The translations under genes were made by a program, and so were the position numbers. A stretch of 64,000 bases of DNA. It comes from Paenibacillus maysiensis (GTDB lineage: Bacteria > Bacillota > Bacilli > Paenibacillales > Paenibacillaceae). Positions 1 to 7,626 of the stretch are shown here, piece after piece; within the stretch, counting starts at the first letter, position 1, and each line of letters opens with the position of its first letter. The stretch spans positions 1 through 64,000 of the forward strand of contig NZ_ASRY01000196.1 in NCBI RefSeq assembly GCF_000520815.1, written 5' to 3'. A model generated the notes under the pieces. That model saw only the letters and a list, made by a program, of their open reading frames with translations, did no database searches and had not been told where the DNA came from.

Positions 1-1
1 T

Positions 2-232
2 ACCGGAGCTATGATCGGAGCCTTGTCCGATAACAGCAAGCTGGTTCGCTGGCGGGCTGCCCGTTTTTTGTACGAGGTCGGCACCGAGGACGCGCGTGAC
101 GCGCTGGAGAAGGCTGTAGATGACCCCGAATTCGAGGTCAGTCTACAGGCCAAAATGGCGCTGGAGCGCATAGAGTCAGGCGAGCAAGCCGCAGGGACGG
201 TTTGGCAGCAGATGGCCAAGCGCAACTCTTAA
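2..232 (+). CDS. C-terminal end of a HEAT-repeat protein (CvfC-like), cut by window edge
   Basis: The reading frame is open to the left edge, so the Met at 11 is probably internal and only the last ~76 residues are present. They form a helical HEAT-type repeat: a segment like 'VRWRAARFLYEVG', then an acidic stretch and 'LQAKMALERIE', ending in 'VWQQM'. This resembles the C-terminus of the 'conserved virulence factor C' family of Bacillota, which joins a NifU-like N-terminal domain to HEAT repeats; that assignment is from memory. HEAT repeats usually mediate protein contacts. The start and the N-terminal domain lie outside the window. It runs in the same direction as the permease downstream but is separated from it by a riboswitch and terminator, so it is not part of that unit. 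Confidence 0.55.
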   Translation, partial: TGAMIGALSDNSKLVRWRAARFLYEVGTEDARDALEKAVDDPEFEVSLQAKMALERIESGEQAAGTVWQQMAKRNS

Positions 233-349
233 TTTGTGATTTTACGACTGGACCTTCAAAAAATTGTCGATTGTCAGAAGATGTACAGGTACGCTATACT
301 GTAGTTCGCTATACAATAAAATATCATGTCATACACCTCATCAACCCTG

Positions 350-560
350 TTTTATGATGAGGTAGAGGTCGCGGATGTAATCAGTACACCGGAGGAGACG
401 CCAAGAGCCGTCTGTGATTCCAGTGGAAAGGTACACCCGCCGAAGTATGCGGAGCTGACTCTTTGTAAATACTCCGAATGCTGGGGCTGCTAACCGAAAG
501 GAGCAGAACTGTCACGCGATGTCCTAACACAGACACGTGTGTTGAGCTATCTTGTTATAG
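350..560 (+). ncRNA. Lysine riboswitch (L box)
   Basis: The leader carries the conserved L-box blocks in order: 'GAGGTAGAGGTCGCG' (about 359-373), an 'AGTA' turn (383-386), 'GGAAAGG' near 425-431, 'CCGCCGAAG' (437-445), 'GCTGGGG' (480-486) and 'ACTGTCAC' (508-515). P1 can form between 'atgaggtag' (356-364) and 'ctatcttgt' (547-555) with wobble pairs. L boxes bind lysine and usually end transcription of lysine synthesis or uptake genes when lysine is plentiful. An intrinsic terminator follows directly at 591, before an amino-acid permease, which fits an OFF switch. The boundaries are approximate. Confidence 0.9.
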
Positions 561-590
561 AAGAAGGTATGGTGCGGAATGCATAGACAA

Positions 591-619
591 GGCCGCAGGC
601 GTATTCCCTGCGGTCTTTT
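591..619 (+). terminator. Riboswitch expression-platform terminator
   Basis: A nine-pair stem (591-599 with 607-615, one wobble) encloses a seven-base loop and is followed by four T. It lies between the lysine aptamer and the permease start, so it is the likely switchable terminator. Confidence 0.8.
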
Positions 620-690
620 GACGTTTGTAATCCCCCTCCTTCTGGCTCTTGCCCTGACATGAAATACCATTTCATGAAGGAGTGTTGAAC

Positions 691-2157
691 GTGCAACACA
701 AAGCAACACCTGCCGCAACCTTGCGGAAAAGTCTCAAAGCCCGACATATGACGATGATCGCCCTCGGGGGTTCCATCGGAACGGGCCTGTTCCTCGCCAG
801 TGGAGGCGCGGTTGCAGAAGCCGGTCCCGGAGGCGCCCTGTTGGCTTATGCAGCGGTCGGCCTCATGGTTTACTTCCTGATGACCAGCCTCGGCGAACTT
901 GCTACGTTTATGCCTGAATCCGGCTCTTTTAATACCTACGCAGGTCGCTTCGTCGATCCGGCTTTTGGTTTCGCCATGGGCTGGAACTTCTGGTACAACT
1001 GGGCCGTGACGATTGCCGCCGAATTGGCAGCAGCGACCGTGCTCATCAAATACTGGTTCCCGGAAAGCCACTCTGCCTGGTGGAGTCTGTTATTTCTGGC
1101 CGTGATCTTCGCGCTGAACGCGCTGACGGTCAAAGGCTACGGTGAATCCGAATACTGGTTCGCCATGATTAAAATTGTGACCGTGGTAATCTTTCTCGCT
1201 GTTGGTGTGCTGATGATCTTCGGCATTATGGGAGGTCCAGCGATTGGCTTCGCTAACTTCACTGTGGGGGATGCCCCGTTCCACGGCGGATTTTTCGCCG
1301 TAATGGGCGTGTTCATGGCCGCAGGCTTTTCCTTTCAGGGAACGGAGCTGATCGGGGTAGCCGCCGGAGAGAGTGAAAATCCGCGTGAAAATGTGCCGCG
1401 TGCCATCCGTCAAATCTTTTGGCGCATCCTGTTCTTTTATATTCTGGCGATTCTCGTCATTGGATTGATTATTCCGTACACCAATCCGAATTTGCTGCGG
1501 GGAGATATCAGTGACATCGGGGTCAGCCCGTTCACACTGGTATTTGAAAAAGCGGGGCTTGCCATTGCTGCCTCTGTTATGAACGCCGTCATTTTGACTT
1601 CCGTATTGTCGGCAGGTAATTCCGGGATGTACGCGGCAACACGTGTACTGTACGCTTTGGCACGGGAAGGTAAAGCCCCCCGTTTCCTCGGACATATCAA
1701 TCGACGAGGCATTCCTATGAATGCACTGCTGATCACAACCGCTGTCGGTATGCTGGCATTCCTCGCCTCCCTGTATGGGGACGGTGTGGTCTACAACTGG
1801 CTCCTGAATGCTTCCGGGATGTGCGGATTTATTACATGGGTTGGTATTGCTGTCAGCCATTATCGTTTCCGCCGTGCCTTTACAGCACAGGGTCGCAGTC
1901 TAAGTGAGCTTCCGTACAAAGCCCGCTGGTTCCCGTTTGGTCCCTTGTTTGCCTTCGCACTGTGTATCATCGTGATCATCGGGCAAGGTGCCGATGCCTT
2001 TACCGGGCAAGCCATTGACTGGAAAACGATGATCGCTACGTATATGAGTGTGCCGCTGTTCCTTCTTCTGTGGCTCGGCTACAAATGGATCAAGCGTACC
2101 AAAATCGTTCCACTCAACGAGTGTGATTTGGACCCGGATGCGTCTTCCGGTAAGTAA
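691..2157 (+). CDS. lysP: Lysine-type amino acid permease (APC superfamily, AAT family)
   Basis: A 488-residue, roughly 12-helix permease of the amino acid transporter family that imports an amino acid with protons. The N-terminal motif 'IALGGSIGTGLFLASGG' is the signature of helix 1, and 'PRAIRQIFWRI' and 'SGMYAATRVLYALA' are typical internal motifs. GTG at 691 is preferred as the start because AAGGAG sits eight bases upstream (677-682); the upstream GTG at 682 overlaps that Shine-Dalgarno. The lysine riboswitch and terminator just before it make lysine the likely substrate and LysP the likely name; sequence alone would allow other AAT substrates. A strong two-sided terminator follows. Confidence 0.85.
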   Translation: MQHKATPAATLRKSLKARHMTMIALGGSIGTGLFLASGGAVAEAGPGGALLAYAAVGLMVYFLMTSLGELATFMPESGSFNTYAGRFVDPAFGFAMGWNFWYNWAVTIAAELAAATVLIKYWFPESHSAWWSLLFLAVIFALNALTVKGYGESEYWFAMIKIVTVVIFLAVGVLMIFGIMGGPAIGFANFTVGDAPFHGGFFAVMGVFMAAGFSFQGTELIGVAAGESENPRENVPRAIRQIFWRILFFYILAILVIGLIIPYTNPNLLRGDISDIGVSPFTLVFEKAGLAIAASVMNAVILTSVLSAGNSGMYAATRVLYALAREGKAPRFLGHINRRGIPMNALLITTAVGMLAFLASLYGDGVVYNWLLNASGMCGFITWVGIAVSHYRFRRAFTAQGRSLSELPYKARWFPFGPLFAFALCIIVIIGQGADAFTGQAIDWKTMIATYMSVPLFLLLWLGYKWIKRTKIVPLNECDLDPDASSGK

Positions 2158-2165
2158 ACAATAGT

Positions 2166-2278
2166 AAAAAAGCCCGTCTCCGGGCATATACAGGTGGAAA
2201 TGCGGATGAACGGTCCTATGGATCAGATCAGGTTCATCAGTATCTTCTCCCTGATATGTGGAGACGGGCTTTTTTTCT
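2166..2278. terminator. Large branched bidirectional terminator
   Basis: Outer arms 2172-2181 and 2260-2269 (gcccgtctcc/ggagacgggc) are perfectly complementary, with A-run before and T-run after, so it can end both the permease and the convergent MFS gene. Inside lie a second stem (2185-2194 with 2250-2258, one bulge) and a third (2205-2211 with 2232-2238). The ~95-nt folded interior is far larger than a normal terminator loop. Confidence 0.75.
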
Positions 2279-2279
2279 G

Positions 2280-3620
2280 TTATTCGGAAGAAGCAGCAAT
2301 CGGAGCTGTCAAAGACATAGACAAGGCATGACGGCTAAAGATGCCATAAATCACAGCAATCAGCGTCAGCAGTGCAGAAAACAAGTACAAATTAACGATG
2401 CCCAGATGATCTGCAATCCAGCCCATCAGCAATAGCGAGATGCAAAACGTCATGCTCGTCAGTGTAGCCTGTGCGGACAGCACCTTGGGTAAATCGTGCA
2501 CAGATACGCTCATTTGCATCATCGTGCGGCGGGATACGACGGACATTTCCGCAGGCAATCCCATTAACAGCACGATCAGCAGCGTTAGCGGCGGTAATGT
2601 GTTCAGCGCATACCAAGCCGTCAGCAGTCCATAGCAGGCCATCCCCGCCAGCATCGCGGGCAGCAGTCTGCGCTGCAAATACTTGACACAAGCGAGAACA
2701 ATGATCCCACCGCCAATCGCGCCTGCAAAATACGCCGCATTAATGTATCCCCACCATGCCTCGCTCTTGTGCAGCACCTGCTGAGCGAAGGCAAGCGTGA
2801 ATGCGCCTACCCAAACCGAACCACCCAGCAGGTCGATCATATCCATGAAAATAAGAGCTTTAAGCCTTCGACTGGCTCCGATGAGGCTCCAGCCTTCACG
2901 GAGTATTTCCTTTTTACGTTTGGGAGGTAGCACCGGGCTCTCTGATTCCGGGCCATACTGTGTATCTTCCAACTGTGCAGGAGAGGTTGAAGCCAAGGAA
3001 TCTCCACTTCGCACCCTTGTTCCGGGTTGCAGCAAATAATGGGCTTTGCCCTCTAGTGGATCTCGAATCAAGCTGGTGAAGATCATCGCTACCATATACA
3101 GTCCGACAGCCACCAGCAATGTTTTTTCCGAGCCCAGCATGGCTACGAGCACACCACTAAGCCCCCATCCAGCCAATTGCACGGTCTGATCGCTGACTGA
3201 TACGAGACTGTTCGCCCGCATCAGCCCTTCCCCGGACGCAAGGCGCGGAATCAGCGCATTACGTGCAGGTGTGGTCCAGCCGTCCAGAAAGGACATCGCT
3301 GCTACCAGTGTAAATACAAGCACCCATACCGGGCTCGTGCCCGCTGACCACAAATGCCCCAGCAGGAGCGCAAAGAAAGCCAGTTGACCAAACTGAGAAG
3401 CAAATAAAATAAAAGGAAGCTGGAATCGGGCCAAAATCAGCGGTGCTAAAAAGCCACTGATCATCTGCGCCCCCATTCGCAGCAACGGAACGAGCACCGA
3501 AGAGAAGATCGAGTCCGTTTCATGAAACACCAGAGATACCAGTGCCATGATATAAAGAATATCGGCCGCATTTGACATGGTCTGCGTGCCAAGCAAATAG
3601 GTAAAGGAACGCTTGTGCAT
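2280..3620 (-). CDS. MFS transporter (macrolide-efflux-like)
   Basis: A 446-residue membrane protein with about 12 hydrophobic segments and no signal peptide, of the major facilitator type related to MefA-like exporters. A long polar loop around residues 195-245 (rich in Ser, Pro, Glu and Lys) separates the two six-helix halves. The start is supported by AAGGAG about ten bases before the ATG. It is a single gene, convergent with the permease and sharing its terminator. The family exports drugs or small metabolites by proton exchange; nothing here identifies the substrate. Confidence 0.7.
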   Translation of the reverse strand: MHKRSFTYLLGTQTMSNAADILYIMALVSLVFHETDSIFSSVLVPLLRMGAQMISGFLAPLILARFQLPFILFASQFGQLAFFALLLGHLWSAGTSPVWVLVFTLVAAMSFLDGWTTPARNALIPRLASGEGLMRANSLVSVSDQTVQLAGWGLSGVLVAMLGSEKTLLVAVGLYMVAMIFTSLIRDPLEGKAHYLLQPGTRVRSGDSLASTSPAQLEDTQYGPESESPVLPPKRKKEILREGWSLIGASRRLKALIFMDMIDLLGGSVWVGAFTLAFAQQVLHKSEAWWGYINAAYFAGAIGGGIIVLACVKYLQRRLLPAMLAGMACYGLLTAWYALNTLPPLTLLIVLLMGLPAEMSVVSRRTMMQMSVSVHDLPKVLSAQATLTSMTFCISLLLMGWIADHLGIVNLYLFSALLTLIAVIYGIFSRHALSMSLTAPIAASSE

Positions 3621-3672
3621 ATAAATAGAATACTCCTTTGTTAATGTAGCTTTTTCTATTGCAACAAAATAT

Positions 3673-4800
3673 TCAGGTCCATTTCAAGGTTACACGGAGA
3701 TTTCCGGTGCTGCCTAAATCCGTGATCTGGTAGGAAATAGATTTTAACCCAAGTTGATACAACGACTGTAAATCTTCTTTGAGACTTCGCTCTGTTCCCT
3801 GATAGCCGAAGGTAAGCGTGGCACCGCCCTTATTAATCTCTTTGCGAACCTGCTCCTTGATTTCGACGGATGATTTAACCAGACCCTTGCCATCTTGCAG
3901 CGTATATTCCAGAGTATTGTACAGCTTTTGATACACAGCAGCCTTGGGTCCGCCCACAGCGACCAATCCCGACAATGTCTGCCGATACGAGGTGTTCGCC
4001 TGAGGATACTGTTTAACCCAGGAGTGATCCCGGCGCATTTCGGCATCAGTCAGCAGATAATACGAAGTGCTTACCTTGTTGCCACGATCCGGGGTCGGAT
4101 CATCCCACGTCGTATCCATGTGATACCAATGTCCATCCAGCAAAACAAGATTCCATGCATGCAGTTGGCCTCCTGCTCTTCCCTCCACAATCCGGTTGGT
4201 AATCCCGGCGCGTTCCAGCATTTTGTAGGCCAGCAATGAATAGCCCTGACACACCGTACTTCCGGTTTTCAGGCCATCGTATGCCGTGTATTTTTGCTGT
4301 GTTTCATCATACTTCAAACGAACCACAATCCAGTCATGAATGGCCTTCACCTTCTCATGATCTGTCATTCCCTTCGTAATGATGTCCCCCAGCACAGCTT
4401 TAACCGTGCTATCCACATATGCGGTCTGCTCCTTCGTCTCCCGGTAACTCAGACGGATTGTAACCTCAGCGGACGTGGTTGTGCCTGTATAGCTGAAAGC
4501 GTAGCTTTTGATCGTATAATTCACATACGGGTCGCTCTCCATCGCCTGTTTGATGGCCGTCTGTAACTGCTGCTTAAGACCGTTCACCCGCCCTTGATAT
4601 GTAAAAGTCAGCGTTTCACTCCGCGTAGCCATTGCCTGTAAAAGCTTATTTTGAAGCTGCTGTGACGATACGGACGGAGCTGGCTTGACCGACGCAGCAT
4701 ATACATTGTTCCCCCACTCCACAGCATGCGGCAGCAACACAGCCAGCGCTGCACCCACCACCAGGCATTTTACAAGCCTAACCCCGATTTTTCTGTTCAT
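3673..4800 (-). CDS. Secreted transglutaminase-like (Cys-His-Asp) protein
   Basis: A 375-residue protein with a signal peptide or anchor: 'MNRKIG' then a hydrophobic core 'CLVVGAALAVLLP'. The centre holds a transglutaminase/protease-like core with the Cys in 'TVCQGYSLLAYKML', the His in 'HAWNLVLLDGHWYHMD' and Asp in 'DTTWDDPTPD', the usual catalytic triad. Repeated beta-rich flanks ('LTFTYQGRV', 'LTFGYQGTE') occur before and after the core. Related proteins in Bacillota act on cell-wall or surface peptides; the actual substrate is unknown. ATG at 4800 is chosen because it starts directly before the signal sequence and has AGGA upstream; ATG at 4827 has no ribosome site. Confidence 0.7.
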   Translation of the reverse strand: MNRKIGVRLVKCLVVGAALAVLLPHAVEWGNNVYAASVKPAPSVSSQQLQNKLLQAMATRSETLTFTYQGRVNGLKQQLQTAIKQAMESDPYVNYTIKSYAFSYTGTTTSAEVTIRLSYRETKEQTAYVDSTVKAVLGDIITKGMTDHEKVKAIHDWIVVRLKYDETQQKYTAYDGLKTGSTVCQGYSLLAYKMLERAGITNRIVEGRAGGQLHAWNLVLLDGHWYHMDTTWDDPTPDRGNKVSTSYYLLTDAEMRRDHSWVKQYPQANTSYRQTLSGLVAVGGPKAAVYQKLYNTLEYTLQDGKGLVKSSVEIKEQVRKEINKGGATLTFGYQGTERSLKEDLQSLYQLGLKSISYQITDLGSTGNLRVTLKWT

Positions 4801-5041
4801 ACAGAGCGTTCCTGCCCTTCTTAGCATAGTTGTAAACAGCTCTATCTTACCATAAAAACAATTGCCCCAAGCGCTCTAGTTTTGTCGGTTGCAGACGAGT
4901 AAGGGTGCAGTTAAAGACAGGTTGTGACACCATACTCGGCTATATAACAGATCGGACATTGGGCAAATATGTCGTTCCCAGAGAGAATTTTATCACAGCA
5001 ATCTAGTAATCCTCATGTTATGGTACTGGCATCGGAAGTAA

Positions 5042-5060
5042 ATGATATTGATTCTCATTC
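5042..5060. promoter_or_regulatory. Fur box upstream of feoA
   Basis: 'ATGATATTGATTCTCATTC' matches the Fur operator consensus (GATAATGATAATCATTATC) at most positions. It ends 22 bases before the feoA start proposed here, fitting iron repression of the feo operon. Confidence 0.75.
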
Positions 5061-5082
5061 TACATTAGAAAGGCTGAGCACC

Positions 5083-5328
5083 ATGCCAGAATGTATCTCA
5101 CTCCTTTGTACTCCACCGGGTCAACCCGTGCGATTGCAATCCCTTGCCTCTCTTCACCCCTCATTGCGCCGACGCTTAACGGACATGGGGATTGACGAAG
5201 GTTCCATTATACGATTAAAAAAAATCAGTCTGTTGGGCGGCCCTATTGTCATTGAATGCAACGGTCAATTGGTCGGCCTCCGTCAAAATCAGGTAAAACA
5301 ACTGGAGGTCGTTACTTCATGGACATGA
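5083..5328 (+). CDS. feoA: Ferrous iron transport protein A (FeoA)
   Basis: An 81-residue SH3-like FeoA domain ('LRRRLTDMGIDEGSIIRLKK', then 'LVGLRQNQVKQLEV'). FeoA is a small cytosolic partner needed for Fe(II) uptake by FeoB. The open frame extends to 4969, but the Fur box falls in that extension; ATG at 5083 has AAAGG nine bases upstream and gives the usual FeoA length, so it is taken as the start. Its last bases overlap feoB, indicating translational coupling. The operon feoA-feoB-Cys-rich peptide is under the Fur box at 5042-5060. Confidence 0.88.
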   Translation: MPECISLLCTPPGQPVRLQSLASLHPSLRRRLTDMGIDEGSIIRLKKISLLGGPIVIECNGQLVGLRQNQVKQLEVVTSWT

Positions 5329-7328
5329 TCGCTCTATTCGGTAATCCCAACACGGGGAAAACCTCATTATTCAACAAGCTGACTCGTACGTATGCAGAGG
5401 TAGGGAACTGGTCCGGGGTGACGGTGGAAAAGAAAACAGGCCTGCTGCGCGACAAGTCTGCCGTTTTGGTGGATTTGCCGGGTGCCTACTCTTTACTCCC
5501 TCTTTCGCTGGATGAAGGTGTCGCAACCCGTTATTTGCTGGAAGAACCGCCTGCGGCCCTGATCAACATCGTGGATGCCTCCCAGCTTCAGCGTAATCTG
5601 TATCTGACCGTACAATTACTGGAATATGGCCGTCCGCTTGTACTTGGCTTAAACATGACTGACGTAGCCGATGCCACTGGTCTTCGGGTAAACAAGGAAT
5701 TGTTGGCTGATCAATTGAACGTTCCCATCATTCCCATGGTGGCACGCACGGGCAGCGGCAGTAAGCAAATGCTCGCATCACTTCGAGAGGTACGACGTGC
5801 GCCAAATTCCTTCCAGTTGGATTACGGCCCTGCCGTCGAAGCCGCTATTTCAGATATTTGCAGCTTACTGACGAATACATCTGTGCCAAGCCCTCGGTGG
5901 GCAGCTCTACAGTGTCTGGAAAACAATCCTGTCGTTATGGAATGGATGACGAATGAGGTACAGCGTGAACAAGTAACTGAACGCATCCAGCGTTGCGAGA
6001 AAGAACTTCTCCGTGAAGGCTATTCGGCTACTCCCGCTCAGCATATCCGTTCTGTACGTACAGCGTGGATCGCTGATCTGTGTACAAAGGTGCTCGACAC
6101 GTCCAAACTTAAGCCGCACAGTCTGACAGACAAGCTGGACGCACTGCTAACCCATCGGTATTTGGGGATTCCCATCTTTTTGTTGCTGATGTACGCTACC
6201 TTCAAGTTCACCTTCGATTGGGCGGGTACTATTCTTTCAGATATGCTGGACGGATTTTTTTCAGGGACACTAAGCAGTTGGATTTCTGAATTGCTCGTTC
6301 ACTTGAACGCGTCCGCTTTTACGCAGAGTCTCATCGTGGACGGTATTGTGGCAGGAGTTGGGGGCGTGCTCGTTTTTCTGCCTCAGATCGCTATTTTGTT
6401 CCTGATTATTTCGGTGATTGAAGACTCCGGGTATATGGCACGGGTCACGATACTAATGGATCGCCTGATGCAAGCCGTTGGCTTGAACGGGAAAAGCTTC
6501 ATCCCCTTCATCATCGGATTTGGCTGCAATGTCCCTGCGATTATGGCGGCACGCACCATTGAACAGCCCAGAGAACGCCTTATTACAACGTTGCTGGTGC
6601 CCTTTATGTCATGTTCAGCCCGCCTGCCGGTATATGCGTTGTTTGCGGGTGTATTTTTTCCAACACATGCGGCAAGCATCATCATGCTGATGTATGTGTT
6701 AGGAATCACCGTATCGCTTATACTTGCCAAAATCTTTTCCAAAGTATCCATTTTATCGGGTGAGCCCTCGCTCTTCATCGTGGAACTCCCTCCCTATCGG
6801 GTGCCGCAGGCTCTTACACTATTTCGAAGCACATGGGAGAAGGTCAAAGGCTTCGTCCGTAAAGCCGGAACGATCATTCTTGCAGGCTCCGTTGGCATCT
6901 GGCTCTTGTCCAATTTCGGCCCACAAGGGTTCGGTGCAGACATGAATGATAGCCTGCTTGCCACTGTTGGAGGATGGTTTGCCCCCATACTGGCCCCTCT
7001 CGGCTTTGGTACCTGGCAAGCAGGCGCTTCCCTGCTCACGGGCTTTATGGCCAAGGAGGTCGTGGTATCGACGATGAATATCATTTACCACGTTCCGGAC
7101 ATGCAAGGGCTGGAAATGCAAGTCAGACATGCCTTTACGCCGTTGGCCTCTTTTAGCTTCATGGTGTTCATTCTGTTGTATGTACCATGCCTGGCTACGG
7201 TAGCGGTCATTCGCAAAGAAACCCTTTCGTGGCGTTGGACCGCATTTTCTGTGATTTATCCTTTGACCGTGGCGTATATTATTGCCGTTGTGATCTATCA
7301 GTGTGGCAGGTTATTAGGCTGGGGTTAA
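5319..7328 (+). CDS. feoB: Ferrous iron transporter FeoB
   Basis: A 669-residue Fe(II) permease. The N-terminal G domain has the P-loop 'GNPNTGKTS' (8-16), 'VDLPGAYSL' as G3 and 'NMTD' as G4. The membrane part carries the two Gate motifs, 'GCNVPAIMAART' and 'MSCSARLPVYALFA', with their conserved Cys. ATG at 5319 is chosen from GGAGG at 5304-5308; ATG at 5325 is an alternative forming an ATGA overlap with the feoA stop. FeoB brings ferrous iron through the inner membrane under low-oxygen or low-iron conditions and is expected to be Fur-repressed with feoA. Confidence 0.95.
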   Translation: MDMIALFGNPNTGKTSLFNKLTRTYAEVGNWSGVTVEKKTGLLRDKSAVLVDLPGAYSLLPLSLDEGVATRYLLEEPPAALINIVDASQLQRNLYLTVQLLEYGRPLVLGLNMTDVADATGLRVNKELLADQLNVPIIPMVARTGSGSKQMLASLREVRRAPNSFQLDYGPAVEAAISDICSLLTNTSVPSPRWAALQCLENNPVVMEWMTNEVQREQVTERIQRCEKELLREGYSATPAQHIRSVRTAWIADLCTKVLDTSKLKPHSLTDKLDALLTHRYLGIPIFLLLMYATFKFTFDWAGTILSDMLDGFFSGTLSSWISELLVHLNASAFTQSLIVDGIVAGVGGVLVFLPQIAILFLIISVIEDSGYMARVTILMDRLMQAVGLNGKSFIPFIIGFGCNVPAIMAARTIEQPRERLITTLLVPFMSCSARLPVYALFAGVFFPTHAASIIMLMYVLGITVSLILAKIFSKVSILSGEPSLFIVELPPYRVPQALTLFRSTWEKVKGFVRKAGTIILAGSVGIWLLSNFGPQGFGADMNDSLLATVGGWFAPILAPLGFGTWQAGASLLTGFMAKEVVVSTMNIIYHVPDMQGLEMQVRHAFTPLASFSFMVFILLYVPCLATVAVIRKETLSWRWTAFSVIYPLTVAYIIAVVIYQCGRLLGWG

Positions 7329-7364
7329 GTTAGAGCCCTATGAAAATAGAAGGAAGTGGATTCC

Positions 7365-7541
7365 ATGATCAATATCATCATTTTACTGGTGATTCTCGGT
7401 TATAGCACGTGGGTGTTTGTTCGTTTTTTACGGAAAAGCCGTCAAGGTGCTTGTGCCGGATGCTCATTAAGCAAGTCATGTCCGGGCTGTGCCACGAGTG
7501 CTGTGAAGGAAGACCAAGCGAATATCAACAGAAATATCTAA
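7365..7541 (+). CDS. Small Cys-rich membrane protein of the feo operon
   Basis: A 58-residue protein with one N-terminal membrane helix ('IIILLVILGYSTWVFV') followed by a basic turn and a cysteine cluster, 'CAGCSLSKSCPGC'. This is the layout of the FeoB-associated Cys-rich proteins found after feoB in many Bacillota; the cysteines may bind iron or protect FeoB. ATG at 7365 has AAGGA at the correct distance; the GTG at 7356 overlaps the ribosome site. It lies 36 bases after feoB and before a terminator, so it is the last gene of the operon. Confidence 0.8.
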   Translation: MINIIILLVILGYSTWVFVRFLRKSRQGACAGCSLSKSCPGCATSAVKEDQANINRNI

Positions 7542-7565
7542 TCCAAACTTAGCATCCCATGAAAA

Positions 7566-7603
7566 AAGCGTCTGCGGGTTTATCCTGACCCGAAGACGCT
7601 TTT
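7566..7603. terminator. Bidirectional terminator between feo and xylB
   Basis: Stem 'agcgtct'...'agacgct' extended by 'cgggt'/'acccg', with A-run on one side and T-run on the other. It serves the convergent feo and xyl operons. Confidence 0.85.
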
Positions 7604-7626
7604 CCTTTACTCTCAAACTCACAATA

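Noticed and set aside
2215-2240. TPP-riboswitch-like core on the minus strand (TGAACCTGATCTG)
   Set aside because: Thirteen bases match the TPP element, but the other conserved blocks (CTGAGA, ACCCTT, GCGTAGGGA) are missing and the element lies downstream of both genes.
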